Source: Streptomyces formicae (GTDB lineage: Bacteria > Actinomycetota > Actinomycetes > Streptomycetales > Streptomycetaceae). Taken from it: a DNA stretch of 64,000 bases. The DNA is taken from NCBI RefSeq assembly GCF_022647665.1, contig NZ_CP071872.1:4898001-4962000 (forward strand), given 5' to 3'. Position 1 is the stretch's first letter. Each line of letters begins with the position of its first letter. Shown one piece after another: positions 50,843-59,032 of this stretch. Under the pieces are notes generated by a model. The model was not told the DNA's origin and did not search any database. It saw nothing but the letters and a program-made list of their open reading frames with translations. Both the position numbers and the translations under genes were made by a program.

Positions 50843-51148
50843 TGATCCACCCTTCCGGCGTTCACCTGGTTTTGTGCGAAGAGATGCGTCCTCCGATATG
50901 CGCGGCACCGTTGCCGGTCACATTCACGAAAGAAATAGAGATAAATACGAACGCTAAAGCTGTTTGTTGTATTCGTCCAGACAAATCACAGTGAACCGCC
51001 TCACAGCCGGGCACAGGGGTGCCCGGGCACGGACGTGCCCTGCTGTGAAGCGGCTACGACGGCCGAACGGTGACCGCGGTCACCCAGCGACCGCGGTCAT
51101 CGCGCCATGGTGGGGTCTTCCCGCAGTCGTGGTCTTCCCGCGGCGTGG
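50843..51148. other. AT-rich intergenic region with palindromes
   Basis: The segment 50928-50998 is far lower in GC than anything around it (AAAGAAATAGAGATAAATAC). It contains an imperfect dyad AATACGAACG ... GTTTGTTGTATT. Further on, GGTGACCGCGGTCACC (51068-51083) is a perfect 16-bp palindrome. It separates two minus-strand genes and may hold the promoter of the Cys-rich gene and the terminator of the formate dehydrogenase gene. Confidence 0.55.
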
Positions 51149-52312
51149 TCACCCCGCGACCGTGTAGGAGTGCGCTCCCGCCCCGGCGAGGCCGCCGCCG
51201 TCGACGATCAGGTACTCCGGGCGGATCGGGCGCCCGCCGAACCAGCACTCCAGGATCTCCCGGGCCCCTGCCGCGTACCGGGCCTGTGCGGAGAGGCTCG
51301 ACCCGGAGACGTGCGGTGTCATCGCCTCGTAGGGCATGGTGCGCCACGGGTGGTCGGGCGGCGGGGGCTGCGGGTACCAGACGTCCCCTGCGTAGCCGGC
51401 GAGCTGACCGCTGTTGAGGGCCCGTACGACGGCGTCCCGGTCCACGATGAGCGCGCGGGCGGTGTTGACGATGTAGGCGCCGCGCTTCATCGCACCGAGC
51501 AGTTCGTCGTCGAACAGGTTCTGCGTCTGCGGGTGGAGTGGGGTGTGGATCGAGAGCACGTCGACAGTGGACACCAGGGACCGCACATCGGGGTGGTACG
51601 TCAGCCCGAGCTCCTCCTCGACCTCCTTCGGCAGCCGGTGCACGTCGAAGTAGTGCAGGCGGACGTCGAACGGCTTGAGGCGGCGCAGCACCGCCTGACC
51701 GATGCGGCCGGAGCCGAGGACGCCGACGTCCATGCCTTCGATGTCGTAGCTGCGGGAGACGGCGTCGGCGATGTTCCAGCCCTTCTTCGCGGTCACCCAC
51801 TCGTGGGAGGGCATGTAGTTGCGCACCAGCGTAAGGATCTGCATGACGGCGTGCTCGGAGACGCTGATGCTGTTGCTGAATGTCACCTCCGCCACGGTCA
51901 TGCCGTGCGCGATGGCGCTCGGCAGGTCGACGTGGTCGGAACCGATGCCCGCGGTGATCGCCAGTTTGAGGCGGGGAGCGGCGGCGATGCGTTCGGGAGT
52001 CAGGTAGGCCGGCCAGAAGGGCTGAGAGATCACCACGTCGGTGTCGGGGAGTTCACGGTCCAGGACGGAGTCCGGCTCTTCCTTGTCGGAGGTGACGACG
52101 TAGGTGTGGCCGGCACCCTCCAGGAAGGGGCGCAGTCCCAGTTCCCCCGAGACACAGCCGAGCAGTTGTCCCGGAGTGAAATCGATGGCCTCCGGGGTCG
52201 GCGTGGTCTGGCCCCCCGGATAGCCGGTGATGGTGGGAATCTCGTCGCGGGCGTAGTCGGGTGGATATCCGCCCACGGGGTCGGGATACAGCACCGAAAG
52301 GATCTTTGCCAT
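51149..52312 (-). CDS. fdh: NAD-dependent formate dehydrogenase
   Basis: 387 residues, the size of the monomer of the cofactor-independent soluble enzyme. It oxidises formate to CO2 with NAD. Diagnostic blocks: ISQPFWPAYLTPERI, AGIGSDHVDL, TFSNSISVSEHAVM (catalytic Asn), MDVGVLGSGRIGQAVLRRL (nucleotide fold), HYFDVHRLP (Asp that favours NAD over NADP), YIVNTARALIVD (Arg) and MTPHVSGSSLSAQARYA (catalytic His). It diverges from fmdB-amiS-fmdA, so formate from formamide is the likely in vivo substrate. Confidence 0.96.
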   Translation of the reverse strand: MAKILSVLYPDPVGGYPPDYARDEIPTITGYPGGQTTPTPEAIDFTPGQLLGCVSGELGLRPFLEGAGHTYVVTSDKEEPDSVLDRELPDTDVVISQPFWPAYLTPERIAAAPRLKLAITAGIGSDHVDLPSAIAHGMTVAEVTFSNSISVSEHAVMQILTLVRNYMPSHEWVTAKKGWNIADAVSRSYDIEGMDVGVLGSGRIGQAVLRRLKPFDVRLHYFDVHRLPKEVEEELGLTYHPDVRSLVSTVDVLSIHTPLHPQTQNLFDDELLGAMKRGAYIVNTARALIVDRDAVVRALNSGQLAGYAGDVWYPQPPPPDHPWRTMPYEAMTPHVSGSSLSAQARYAAGAREILECWFGGRPIRPEYLIVDGGGLAGAGAHSYTVAG

Positions 52313-52529
52313 GGCCGTCCTCCATCGATCGGACCGCAGCGTGTAAAGACCGCTTCACATTCGAGCATACGTCGGACGGGCCATCACGAGTCCCGTCCCG
52401 GCGCCTGCCCGGCAGGCCCCCGGCCGGTCCGCGGGGCGGTCGCGCCGACCTTGACAACAGGGTTGCCGCGACGTCTCCTTGAAATACGGAAAGGTTGGCC
52501 AGAGTACGCCGATACCCGGAGGCGAACTA

Positions 52530-52808
52530 ATGGCGACCTATGAATACCTTTGCAGTCGCTGTGGGCCCTTCGACGTGAAGCTGGCGATAGGGACGGCGCC
52601 CGGCGTTCACGGCTGCCCCACATGCACGGGCACGGCCAGACGCGTGTTCTCGGCGCCGGCCCTGACGAAGACCTCACACGAGGCCGCCTCCCTCCATGCA
52701 CTGGAGGAACAGGCCCGTGAGGCCCCCGCAGTGGTCTCCGAGGTACCGTCCCGCAGCAAGGTGCCACCGCGTCCCCACCCGGCCCTCTCACGGCTGCCAC
52801 GGCCCTGA
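52530..52808 (+). CDS. fmdB: FmdB-type zinc ribbon regulator-like protein
   Basis: 92 residues. The N-terminal zinc ribbon MATYEYLCSRCGPFDV ... HGCPTCTGTARRVFSAPAL has two CxxC knuckles and the YEYxCxxCG opening of the family. The C-terminal half is Pro/Ala/Ser-rich. FmdB proteins are named from formamidase operons, where a regulatory role has been proposed. GGAGG lies 10 bp upstream of ATG. First gene of the operon. Confidence 0.88.
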   Translation: MATYEYLCSRCGPFDVKLAIGTAPGVHGCPTCTGTARRVFSAPALTKTSHEAASLHALEEQAREAPAVVSEVPSRSKVPPRPHPALSRLPRP

Positions 52809-52877
52809 GGGAGGTGATCGGCGCAGGTATTCCGCAGCGATGGCAACCTCCCACGCGGACTTAGGAGGTGCGTCCCC

Positions 52878-53513
52878 GTGGGTAATGTGGGACTGCTCTT
52901 CGTCGGTGCCGTGCTCTTCATCAACGGGCTGCTGCTTCTCGGTAAGGTCGAAGCCCGGTCAGGAGCGGTGTTCAATCTGTTCGTAGGCGGTCTGCAGGTA
53001 CTGACACCGACCTATCTCATCTTTACTTCCGGGGGCGACCCGGCCAAGATTCTGGCGGCATCCGGAATCTTTCTGTTCGGATTCACCTACCTGTATGTGG
53101 GAATTGGGCTGCTCGCCGGACTCGACAGCACCGGAGTCGGCTACTACTCCCTGTTCGTGGCGATTGTCGCCCTGGGGTACTCGTTCATTAATTTCCACCG
53201 TTTCAAGGACTACCCGTTCGGAGTCATCTGGCTCTACTGGGCATTCCTGTGGTTCCTGTTCTTCCTCCTGCTCGGTCTCAAGAAGACGGAGCTCACCACC
53301 TATACGGGCTGGGTGACGGCGATCCAGGGCTGGGTCACCGGTGTGATCCCCTCGACGCTGCTGCTTGCCGACTACTGGAAGCACAACACGGAGATCGCCA
53401 TCGCACTCGGAGTCTTCGGAGTGGTGGTGTTCGGGGCGCTGTGGCCGCTCACCAGGAAATCGCGGCAGCCGGCCTCGGCCGCATCGGCGGGAAGTGCGGG
53501 CGCACCGTCCTGA
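52878..53513 (+). CDS. amiS: AmiS/UreI family amide channel
   Basis: 211 residues from GTG 52878 with TTAGGAGGTG upstream. Six or seven membrane helices: NVGLLFVGAVLFINGLLLLG, VFNLFVGGLQVLTPTYLIFT-like second helix, ASGIFLFGFTYLYVGIGLLAG, YYSLFVAIVALGYSFINF, VIWLYWAFLWFLFFLLLGL, and a final IAIALGVFGVVVFGALWPL. The family passes urea or short amides. Next to formamidase it should admit formamide. The last 20 residues are hydrophilic and cytoplasmic. Confidence 0.92.
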   Translation: MGNVGLLFVGAVLFINGLLLLGKVEARSGAVFNLFVGGLQVLTPTYLIFTSGGDPAKILAASGIFLFGFTYLYVGIGLLAGLDSTGVGYYSLFVAIVALGYSFINFHRFKDYPFGVIWLYWAFLWFLFFLLLGLKKTELTTYTGWVTAIQGWVTGVIPSTLLLADYWKHNTEIAIALGVFGVVVFGALWPLTRKSRQPASAASAGSAGAPS

Positions 53514-53537
53514 CCGGATCTGAACTGAGAGGCTGTC

Positions 53538-54788
53538 ATGCCCGAAATCGTCTTCCATGTGGACCACAGCAAGTCGATGCGTGACCAGGATGTCCCCGGG
53601 CACAACAGGTGGCACCCGGACGTCCCCACCGTCGCCATGGTGAAGCCGGGAGCCGAGTTCCGGATGGAGTGCCGCGACTGGACCGACTGCCAGGTCGGCA
53701 ACAACGACTCCGCCAACGACGTACGCGACATCGACCTGACGATCCCCCACATGCTCAGCGGACCGATAGGGGTGGAGGGAGCCGAGCCCGGCGATCTGCT
53801 CGTCGTCGACATACTCGACCTCGGCCCCGTACCCCAGCAGAGCGGGGACGCGGCCGGCCAGGGCTGGGGCTACACCGGCATATTCGCCAAGGCCAACGGC
53901 GGCGGCTTCCTGACCGACTACTTCCCGGACGCCTACAAGGCGATATGGGACTTCCACGGTCAGCAGGCGGTCTCCCGTCACCTTCCCGGGATCCGCTTCA
54001 CCGGAATCACGCACCCGGGGCTGTTCGGAACGGCTCCGTCCGCCGAGTTGCTGGCCCGGTGGAACGCCCGTGAGCAGGCGCTCATCGACACCGACCCGAA
54101 CCGGGTCCCGCCGCTCGCCGTACCCCCGGACCCCTCCCACGCGCTCGCCGGGACGGCCACCGGGGATCTCGCCCAGCGCATCGCCGAGGAGGGCGCGCGC
54201 ACCGTGCCGGCCCGTGAGAACGGAGGAAATCACGACATCAAGAACTTCACGCGCGGTTCGCGGGTCTTCTACCCCGTGCATGTGAAGGACGCCAAGCTCT
54301 CCGGCGGCGACCTGCACTTCAGTCAGGGCGACGGAGAGATCACCTTCTGCGGCGCCATCGAGATGGGCGGCTTCATCGACTTCCATGTCGACCTGATCAA
54401 GGGCGGCATGGAGACGTACGGCATCTCGACCAACCCGGTGTTCATGCCGGGCAACGTGGAGCCGCGATACTCGGAGTTCCTCACCTTCATCGGAATCTCC
54501 GTCGACCACGACACGGACACCAACTTCTATCTGGACGCGACACTCGCCTATCGCCGCGCCTGTCTGAACGCCGTCGAGTACTTCAAGAAGTTCGGCTACA
54601 GCGGTGAGCAGGCGTACCTCCTGCTCGGCTCCTCCCCCATCGAGGGACGCATCAGCGGCATCGTCGACATTCCGAACGCATGCTGCTCGCTCTACGTGCC
54701 GACCTCGATGTTCGACTTCGACGTCCGGCCGTCCCCCGCCGGACCGATGAAGGCCGACCGTGGCCAGGCCGCGCTGACCAGCATCTGA
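53538..54788 (+). CDS. fmdA: Formamidase
   Basis: 416 residues. FmdA/AmdA (acetamidase/formamidase) fold that hydrolyses formamide to formate and ammonia. Family blocks: PEIVFHVDHSKSMRDQDVPGHNRWHPD (core DQDVPGHNRWHPD), NNDSANDVRDIDLT, GPIGVEGAEPGDLLVVDI, GFLTDYFPDAYKAIWDF, GLFGTAPS, ENGGNHDIKNFTRGSRVFYPVHV (core GGNHDIKNFTRGSRVFYPV) and SQGDGEITFCGAIEM, which supply the metal and substrate residues. 24 bp after amiS, in the same operon. Formate should feed the divergent dehydrogenase. Confidence 0.95.
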   Translation: MPEIVFHVDHSKSMRDQDVPGHNRWHPDVPTVAMVKPGAEFRMECRDWTDCQVGNNDSANDVRDIDLTIPHMLSGPIGVEGAEPGDLLVVDILDLGPVPQQSGDAAGQGWGYTGIFAKANGGGFLTDYFPDAYKAIWDFHGQQAVSRHLPGIRFTGITHPGLFGTAPSAELLARWNAREQALIDTDPNRVPPLAVPPDPSHALAGTATGDLAQRIAEEGARTVPARENGGNHDIKNFTRGSRVFYPVHVKDAKLSGGDLHFSQGDGEITFCGAIEMGGFIDFHVDLIKGGMETYGISTNPVFMPGNVEPRYSEFLTFIGISVDHDTDTNFYLDATLAYRRACLNAVEYFKKFGYSGEQAYLLLGSSPIEGRISGIVDIPNACCSLYVPTSMFDFDVRPSPAGPMKADRGQAALTSI

Positions 54789-54821
54789 ATCCGACGCGGC
54801 CGCATCCGCGTCCGCACAGCC

Positions 54822-54852
54822 ACGGTCCCGCAGCCCCCGCCTGCGGGACCGT
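54822..54852. terminator. Terminator downstream of fmdA
   Basis: ACGGTCCCGCAG and its exact complement (12 bp) around a 7-nt loop, followed by a near-copy of the right arm (CCTGCGGGACCGTCCCGTA repeated at 54840 and 54863). It serves both convergent genes. Confidence 0.72.
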
Positions 54853-54917
54853 CCCGTACCCGCCTGCGGGACCGTCCCGTAGGTCCCGCACGTCCTGTGC
54901 GCGTCGGTGGCGACCGC

Positions 54918-55544
54918 TCAGACGTCTCCGTACGCCTCCCCACCGAGCTCCAGCTGCGCGGTCCCCGCGCTGGCGTCCGCGAGCCATGCCCCGAACGCCT
55001 CGACATCGGCCTCCGGCAGCCCGATCTCGATCGTCACCGCCTCGCCGTAGCGGACCTCGCGCACCGCCCGCCCGGTCGCACGCAGATCGTTCTCCAGCTT
55101 GCCCGCCCGCTGGTGGTCCACGACCACGGTGGCCAGGCGGAAGCGCTGCCGGGTGACGGTGCCGAGCGCGTCGAGGGCCTCGCCGACAGCGCCTCCGTAG
55201 GCGCGGATGAGACCGCCCGCCCCCAGCTTGACGCCACCGTAGTAGCGGGTGACGACGGCCACGGCGTACCGGATGTCGCGGCGCAGGAGCATCTGGAGCA
55301 TCGGCACGCCCGCTGTGCCGCCCGGCTCCCCGTCGTCGCTCGCCTTCTGGACGGCCGCGTCGGCCCCGATGACGTAGGCGAAGCAGTTGTGGGTGGCGGT
55401 CGGGTGCTCCTTGCGGATGCGTGCGACGAAGTCCTGGGCCTCCTCCTCGGTCGCGGCGGGCGCGAGCGCGCAGATGAAGCGCGATCGGTTGATCTCGGTC
55501 TCGTGCACACCCTCGCGGGCCACCGTGCGGTACTGCTCCTGCAT
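54918..55544 (-). CDS. YigZ/IMPACT family protein
   Basis: 208 residues. HETEINRSRFICALAPAATEEEAQDFV opens the fold, HNCFAYVIG and SDDGEPGGTAGVPMLQML form the conserved core, and VVTRYYGGVKLGAGGLIRAYGGAV is the family signature. The DUF1949 C-terminal part (DHQRAGKLENDLRATG) is present. Proposed RNA or ribosome-associated role. The specific function is unknown. Confidence 0.92.
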   Translation of the reverse strand: MQEQYRTVAREGVHETEINRSRFICALAPAATEEEAQDFVARIRKEHPTATHNCFAYVIGADAAVQKASDDGEPGGTAGVPMLQMLLRRDIRYAVAVVTRYYGGVKLGAGGLIRAYGGAVGEALDALGTVTRQRFRLATVVVDHQRAGKLENDLRATGRAVREVRYGEAVTIEIGLPEADVEAFGAWLADASAGTAQLELGGEAYGDV

Positions 55545-55603
55545 CCCGCCAGCCTATGCGGCATCGCGGGAATGACCGGCGCGGGCCCGGGGTTGAGCGG
55601 GGC

Positions 55604-56011
55604 ATGTACGCAGACGCGGAGACGATCCGGAAGATCCTCACCGAGACGGGCGACACCTGGGCGGTGGTCGGCCTCTCGAACAACGAGTCGCGCGCGGCCC
55701 ATGGCGTCGCCCGGGTCCTTCAGCGCTTCGGCAAGCGCATCGTGCCCGTCCACCCGAAGGCCGAGACGGTCCACGGCGAGCAGGGCTACGCCTCGCTCGC
55801 CGAGGTCCCGTTCCCGGTCGATGTGGTGGACGTATTCGTCAACAGCGACCTCGCCGGGGCGGTGGCGGACGAGGCGGTCGCCCAGGGCGCGAAGGCGGTC
55901 TGGTTCCAGCTCGGAGTGGTCGACGAGTCGGCGTACGGCAGGACCCGGGAGGCCGGGCTCGACATGGTCATGGACCGCTGCCCGGCGATCGAGATCCCGC
56001 TGCTCGACTGA
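55604..56011 (+). CDS. CoA-binding domain protein
   Basis: 135 residues, a single Rossmann-like CoA-binding domain: IRKILTETGDTWAVVGLSNNESRAAHGVARVLQRFGKRIVPVHPKA (core VVGLSNNESRAAHGVARVLQ), VDVVDVFVNSDLAGAVADEAVAQGAKAVWFQLGV. Stand-alone members are common and their ligand and role are uncertain. The ATG is at the first convincing codon. No strong ribosome site. Confidence 0.88.
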   Translation: MYADAETIRKILTETGDTWAVVGLSNNESRAAHGVARVLQRFGKRIVPVHPKAETVHGEQGYASLAEVPFPVDVVDVFVNSDLAGAVADEAVAQGAKAVWFQLGVVDESAYGRTREAGLDMVMDRCPAIEIPLLD

Positions 56012-56042
56012 GGTCCCGCCGGCTCCGCCGAGGTCCGGTGCT

Positions 56043-56077
56043 CGCCTGAGGCTGCCCCCGTCCGGCGGCCTCAGGCG
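56043..56077. terminator. Terminator overlapping a stop codon
   Basis: CGCCTGAGGC pairs with GCCTCAGGCG over 10 bp around a 15-nt loop. Its right arm contains the stop codon of the minus-strand gene at 56071. Confidence 0.6.
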
Positions 56078-56628
56078 GTGCCGAGGTCCTCCAGGACCAC
56101 CGCGCCGGGCAGACCGGCGAAGATCTTGCCGGGCACGATCAGTTTGCCGCGCCGGCGTCCGCTGCCGATCAGTACCCACTCGGTGTCCACGACAGCCGAG
56201 TCGACCAGGAGCGGCCAGTCGGCGGGCAGTCCGATCGGCGTGATGCCGCCGTACTCCATGCCCGTCTCGCCGGTGGCGGTGTCCATGGACGCGAACGAGG
56301 CCTTGCGGGCGCCGAGTTGCCGGCGGACGGCGCCGTTGACGTCGACCCGGGTGCGGGAGAGGACGACGCACGCGGCGAGGGTCTGCTCGCCGCCGCGCTT
56401 GCCCGCCACGACGACGCAGTTGGCGGAGGCGTCGAGGAGGTCCGCGCCGTGGTGCTCCACGAAGGCCGCGGTGTCGGCGATCGCCGGGTCGGTGTCGACG
56501 TAGATCAGCTGTTCGACAGGGATGTCGTTGCTCCAGGCGCGCACCGCGGCGGCGACGGGCTCCGTGAGCTCATCGAGGCAGGCGGCGGCGGGCCTGGCGT
56601 TGTCGAAGTCTCCGATGGGTGCGCGCAT
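56071..56628 (-). CDS. YbaK/EbsC-type aminoacyl-tRNA deacylase
   Basis: 185 residues. IPVEQLIYVDTDPAIADTAAFVEHHGADLLDASANCVVVAGKRGGEQTLAACVVLSRTRVD shows the editing-domain core (ANCVVVAGKRGGEQTLAA), and MEYGGITPIGLPADWPLLVD carries the GGITPIGLP block. Family members hydrolyse mischarged tRNAs (Cys-tRNAPro and related). Start at ATG 56628. GTG 56637 is also possible. Confidence 0.9.
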   Translation of the reverse strand: MRAPIGDFDNARPAAACLDELTEPVAAAVRAWSNDIPVEQLIYVDTDPAIADTAAFVEHHGADLLDASANCVVVAGKRGGEQTLAACVVLSRTRVDVNGAVRRQLGARKASFASMDTATGETGMEYGGITPIGLPADWPLLVDSAVVDTEWVLIGSGRRRGKLIVPGKIFAGLPGAVVLEDLGTA

Positions 56629-56672
56629 ACGGCTCACGCTAACAGCCGCCGGTCGGGACGCGATTGGGCGTC

Positions 56673-57245
56673 TCAGCGTGCGGGCGGAACGGCAACGGCC
56701 ATGGTCATCTCGACCTTCTCGGCGCCGTCGTTGCGGTAAGTGTGCGGGACGTTGGCCTCGAAGGTGGCCGAGGTGCCGGCGGGCACGGCATGCGACTCCC
56801 CCTCGATGACCAGCGTGAGTTCGCCCTCGCGGACGTGCAGCAGCTCGACGGTGCCGTCGGGGTGCGGGTCGGAGGCGCTCTCGTCGCCGGGCATGAGGGT
56901 CCACGCCCACAGTTCGACGGGACCGCGGGCCTCGGTGCCCACCAGCAGGGTGGTGGAACTGCCCGCAGGGGTCGACCACATGCGCACGGCCTGCTCCCGG
57001 GGGACGAGCTGGACCTGCGGACCCTGCTCGTAGTCGAGGAGCGTGGTGATGCTGACGCCGAGCGCGTCGGCGAGCTTCACCGTCGTGCCGACGCTCGGGT
57101 TGGTGCGGGCCTGCTCGATCTGGATGATCATGCCGCGGCTGACCCCGGAGCGGGCGGCGAGGGCGTCGAGCGTGAAGCCCCGCTCGCCGCGCCAGCGCTT
57201 GACGTTGCGGGCGAGCGACTGCGTGAGCTGATCCAGGTCCGACAC
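56673..57245 (-). CDS. XRE family regulator with C-terminal cupin
   Basis: 190 residues from GTG 57245. A TTG 33 bp upstream is an alternative. HTH_3 (NVKRWRGERGFTLDALAARSGVSRGMIIQIEQARTNPSV, core LAARSGVSRGMIIQIEQ) and a cupin sensor (VELWAWTLMPGDESASDPHPDGTVELLHVREGELTLVIEG, core HPDGTVELLHVREGEL). This two-domain layout usually binds a small ligand. Divergent from an EamA transporter with a 20-bp perfect palindrome between, so it probably controls that transporter. Confidence 0.92.
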   Translation of the reverse strand: MSDLDQLTQSLARNVKRWRGERGFTLDALAARSGVSRGMIIQIEQARTNPSVGTTVKLADALGVSITTLLDYEQGPQVQLVPREQAVRMWSTPAGSSTTLLVGTEARGPVELWAWTLMPGDESASDPHPDGTVELLHVREGELTLVIEGESHAVPAGTSATFEANVPHTYRNDGAEKVEMTMAVAVPPAR

Positions 57246-57290
57246 GTTCCGTCCAATATTTTTGATGACAGAGTTCAATAGAATGCACTA

Positions 57291-57310
57291 CGGTGGGGTG
57301 CACCCCACCG
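57291..57310. promoter_or_regulatory. Perfect 20-bp palindrome in a divergent promoter
   Basis: CGGTGGGGTGCACCCCACCG, centred 37 bp before the EamA start and 55 bp before the XRE-cupin start. A strong operator candidate for the XRE protein. Confidence 0.72.
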
Positions 57311-57337
57311 TTCACCAAACTGTACTGCGAGGCCCCG

Positions 57338-58210
57338 ATGACTGCGCTGTTCGCCCTGGCCACCAGCCTCCTGTGGGGGCTGGCCGACTTCGGCGGCGGC
57401 CTGCTCACCCGGCGCATTCCCGCGCTGACCGTGGTCGTGGTCTCGCAGTCGATCGCCGTGGTCGTGCTGGGCGCGATCGTGGTCGCCACCGGTGCCTTCG
57501 CCGAGGCCGGCCCCCAGCTCTGGTACGCGGTGGCGGCCGGTGTCGTGGGCCCCGTCGCCATGCTGAGCTTCTACAAGGCGCTGGCGCTCGGCCCGATGGG
57601 CGTCGTGTCGCCGCTCGGCTCGCTGGGCGTGGTCGTACCGGTCTCGGTGGGCCTGCTGCTCGGGGACCGGCCGGGGCTGCTGCAGTTCGCGGGCATCGGC
57701 GTGGCCGTGGCCGGTGTGCTCCTGGCGGGCGGGCCCGAGTTGCGTGGGGCGCCGGTGCAGCGCCAGGCGATCCTGCTGACGCTGCTCGCCGCCTTCGGCT
57801 TCGGATCCGTGATGGCACTGATCGCCGAGGCGTCGACGAACCTCACCGGGCTCTTCCTGGCACTGTTCGTGCAGCGGGTCACCAACATCGCGGTGGGCGG
57901 CGGCGCGCTGTACGTATCGGCGCGGCGCGGCGGGCGGGCGCTGCCCGCGGCCGAGGACGGCGGCGCGCGGCTCGTGCTGCGCTCGCTGCCCGCGCTCGGC
58001 TTCGTCGGGCTCGCCGATGTCGCGGCGAACGGCACGTACGCGATCGCCGCGCAGCACGGCCCGGTGACCGTCGCGGCGGTGCTCGCCTCGCTCTATCCGG
58101 TGGTGACGGCGCTGGCGGCGCGGGGCGTGCTCAAGGAGCGGCTACGGGCGGTGCAGTCGGCCGGCGCCGGACTGGCCCTGATCGGCACCGTCCTGCTCGC
58201 GAGCGGCTGA
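57338..58210 (+). CDS. EamA/DMT family transporter
   Basis: 290 residues with ten predicted helices arranged as two EamA repeats: ALATSLLWGLADFGGGLLTRR opens the first, MLSFYKALALGPMGVVSPLG ends its helix 4 region, and GLADVAANGTYAIAAQHGPVTVAAVLASLYPVVTALAAR (core FVGLADVAANGTYAIAA) belongs to the second. Exports or imports a small metabolite. Substrate unknown. Regulated by the divergent XRE-cupin protein by inference. Confidence 0.9.
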   Translation: MTALFALATSLLWGLADFGGGLLTRRIPALTVVVVSQSIAVVVLGAIVVATGAFAEAGPQLWYAVAAGVVGPVAMLSFYKALALGPMGVVSPLGSLGVVVPVSVGLLLGDRPGLLQFAGIGVAVAGVLLAGGPELRGAPVQRQAILLTLLAAFGFGSVMALIAEASTNLTGLFLALFVQRVTNIAVGGGALYVSARRGGRALPAAEDGGARLVLRSLPALGFVGLADVAANGTYAIAAQHGPVTVAAVLASLYPVVTALAARGVLKERLRAVQSAGAGLALIGTVLLASG

Positions 58211-58238
58211 CCCTGACCCGGCCCGGCCGCCGCGGCCG

Positions 58239-58982
58239 TCAGCCCTCGTCCGGCTCCAGAGCGGCGAGGGCCCGCAGGGCCTCCGGAGTGATGCCGTCCG
58301 GAAGGGGCACCGGCGCGGGTGTACGCAACGGCGGCTGCCAGCCCTCCTCGGCGTCCCAGCGGCGCACGACCTTGGCGGGCGCCCCGGCCACCACCGCGTG
58401 ATCGGGCACCTCGCCCCGGACGACGGCGCCCGCGGCGACCACGACGTTGCGACCGATCCGGGCACCGGGCAGGATCACCGCGCCGGTGCCGAGCCAGCAG
58501 CCGGGCCCGATCTCGACGGGTTCGGCCCGCGGCCACTGCTTGCCGACCGGCGTGTGCGGGTCGTCGTAACTGTGGTTGGTCGAGGTGATGTAGACGTACG
58601 GGCCGCAGTACGTGTCCGAGCCGATGGTCACCGTCGTGTCGGCGATGACGTGGCTGCCGCGCCCGAGGACCACGCCGTCCCCGAGGGTCAGGATCGGGTC
58701 GGGCCCCAGGTCGAGGTCGGGCATCATGCCCGCGGTCAGCGTGACCTGTTCGCCGATGATGCAGTGGTCACCGAGCTCGATCCACGGTTCACCGAACACC
58801 GTGCCCTGCGGGAACGCGAGCCGGGTGCCGGTGCCGATCCTGCGGAAGCGCAGCGGTCCCGGCGTCTGCGCCGTGACGGCGCCCCTCTCCTGGACCCATC
58901 GCCAACCACGGTGGACGGCGCGGGCGAGGACGCGGCGCCGCCAGGCGGTCAGCGATGAGAACGTGTTGCTGTTTTCCGGCAC
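58239..58982 (-). CDS. Hexapeptide-repeat acyltransferase
   Basis: 247 residues from GTG. Left-handed beta helix: IELGDHCIIGEQVTLTAG, LTLGDGVVLGRGSHVIADTTVTIGSDTYCGPYVYI (core VVLGRGSHVIADTTVTIG), TSTNHSYDDPHTPVG with the catalytic His, and WLGTGAVILPGARIGRNVVVAAGAVV. Typical of xenobiotic or sugar O-acetyltransferases. An N-terminal amphipathic helix (LTAWRRRVLARAVHRGWRWV) suggests membrane association. Confidence 0.88.
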   Translation of the reverse strand: MPENSNTFSSLTAWRRRVLARAVHRGWRWVQERGAVTAQTPGPLRFRRIGTGTRLAFPQGTVFGEPWIELGDHCIIGEQVTLTAGMMPDLDLGPDPILTLGDGVVLGRGSHVIADTTVTIGSDTYCGPYVYITSTNHSYDDPHTPVGKQWPRAEPVEIGPGCWLGTGAVILPGARIGRNVVVAAGAVVRGEVPDHAVVAGAPAKVVRRWDAEEGWQPPLRTPAPVPLPDGITPEALRALAALEPDEG

Positions 58983-59032
58983 CCGGACACGCTAGTCCGC
59001 ACACACACGGCCGGTCAGAGCGGTGCGCTGTG

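Noticed and set aside
52451..52456. TTGACA before fmdB as a -35 box
   Set aside because: No acceptable -10 lies at 16-19 bp, so no promoter was claimed.
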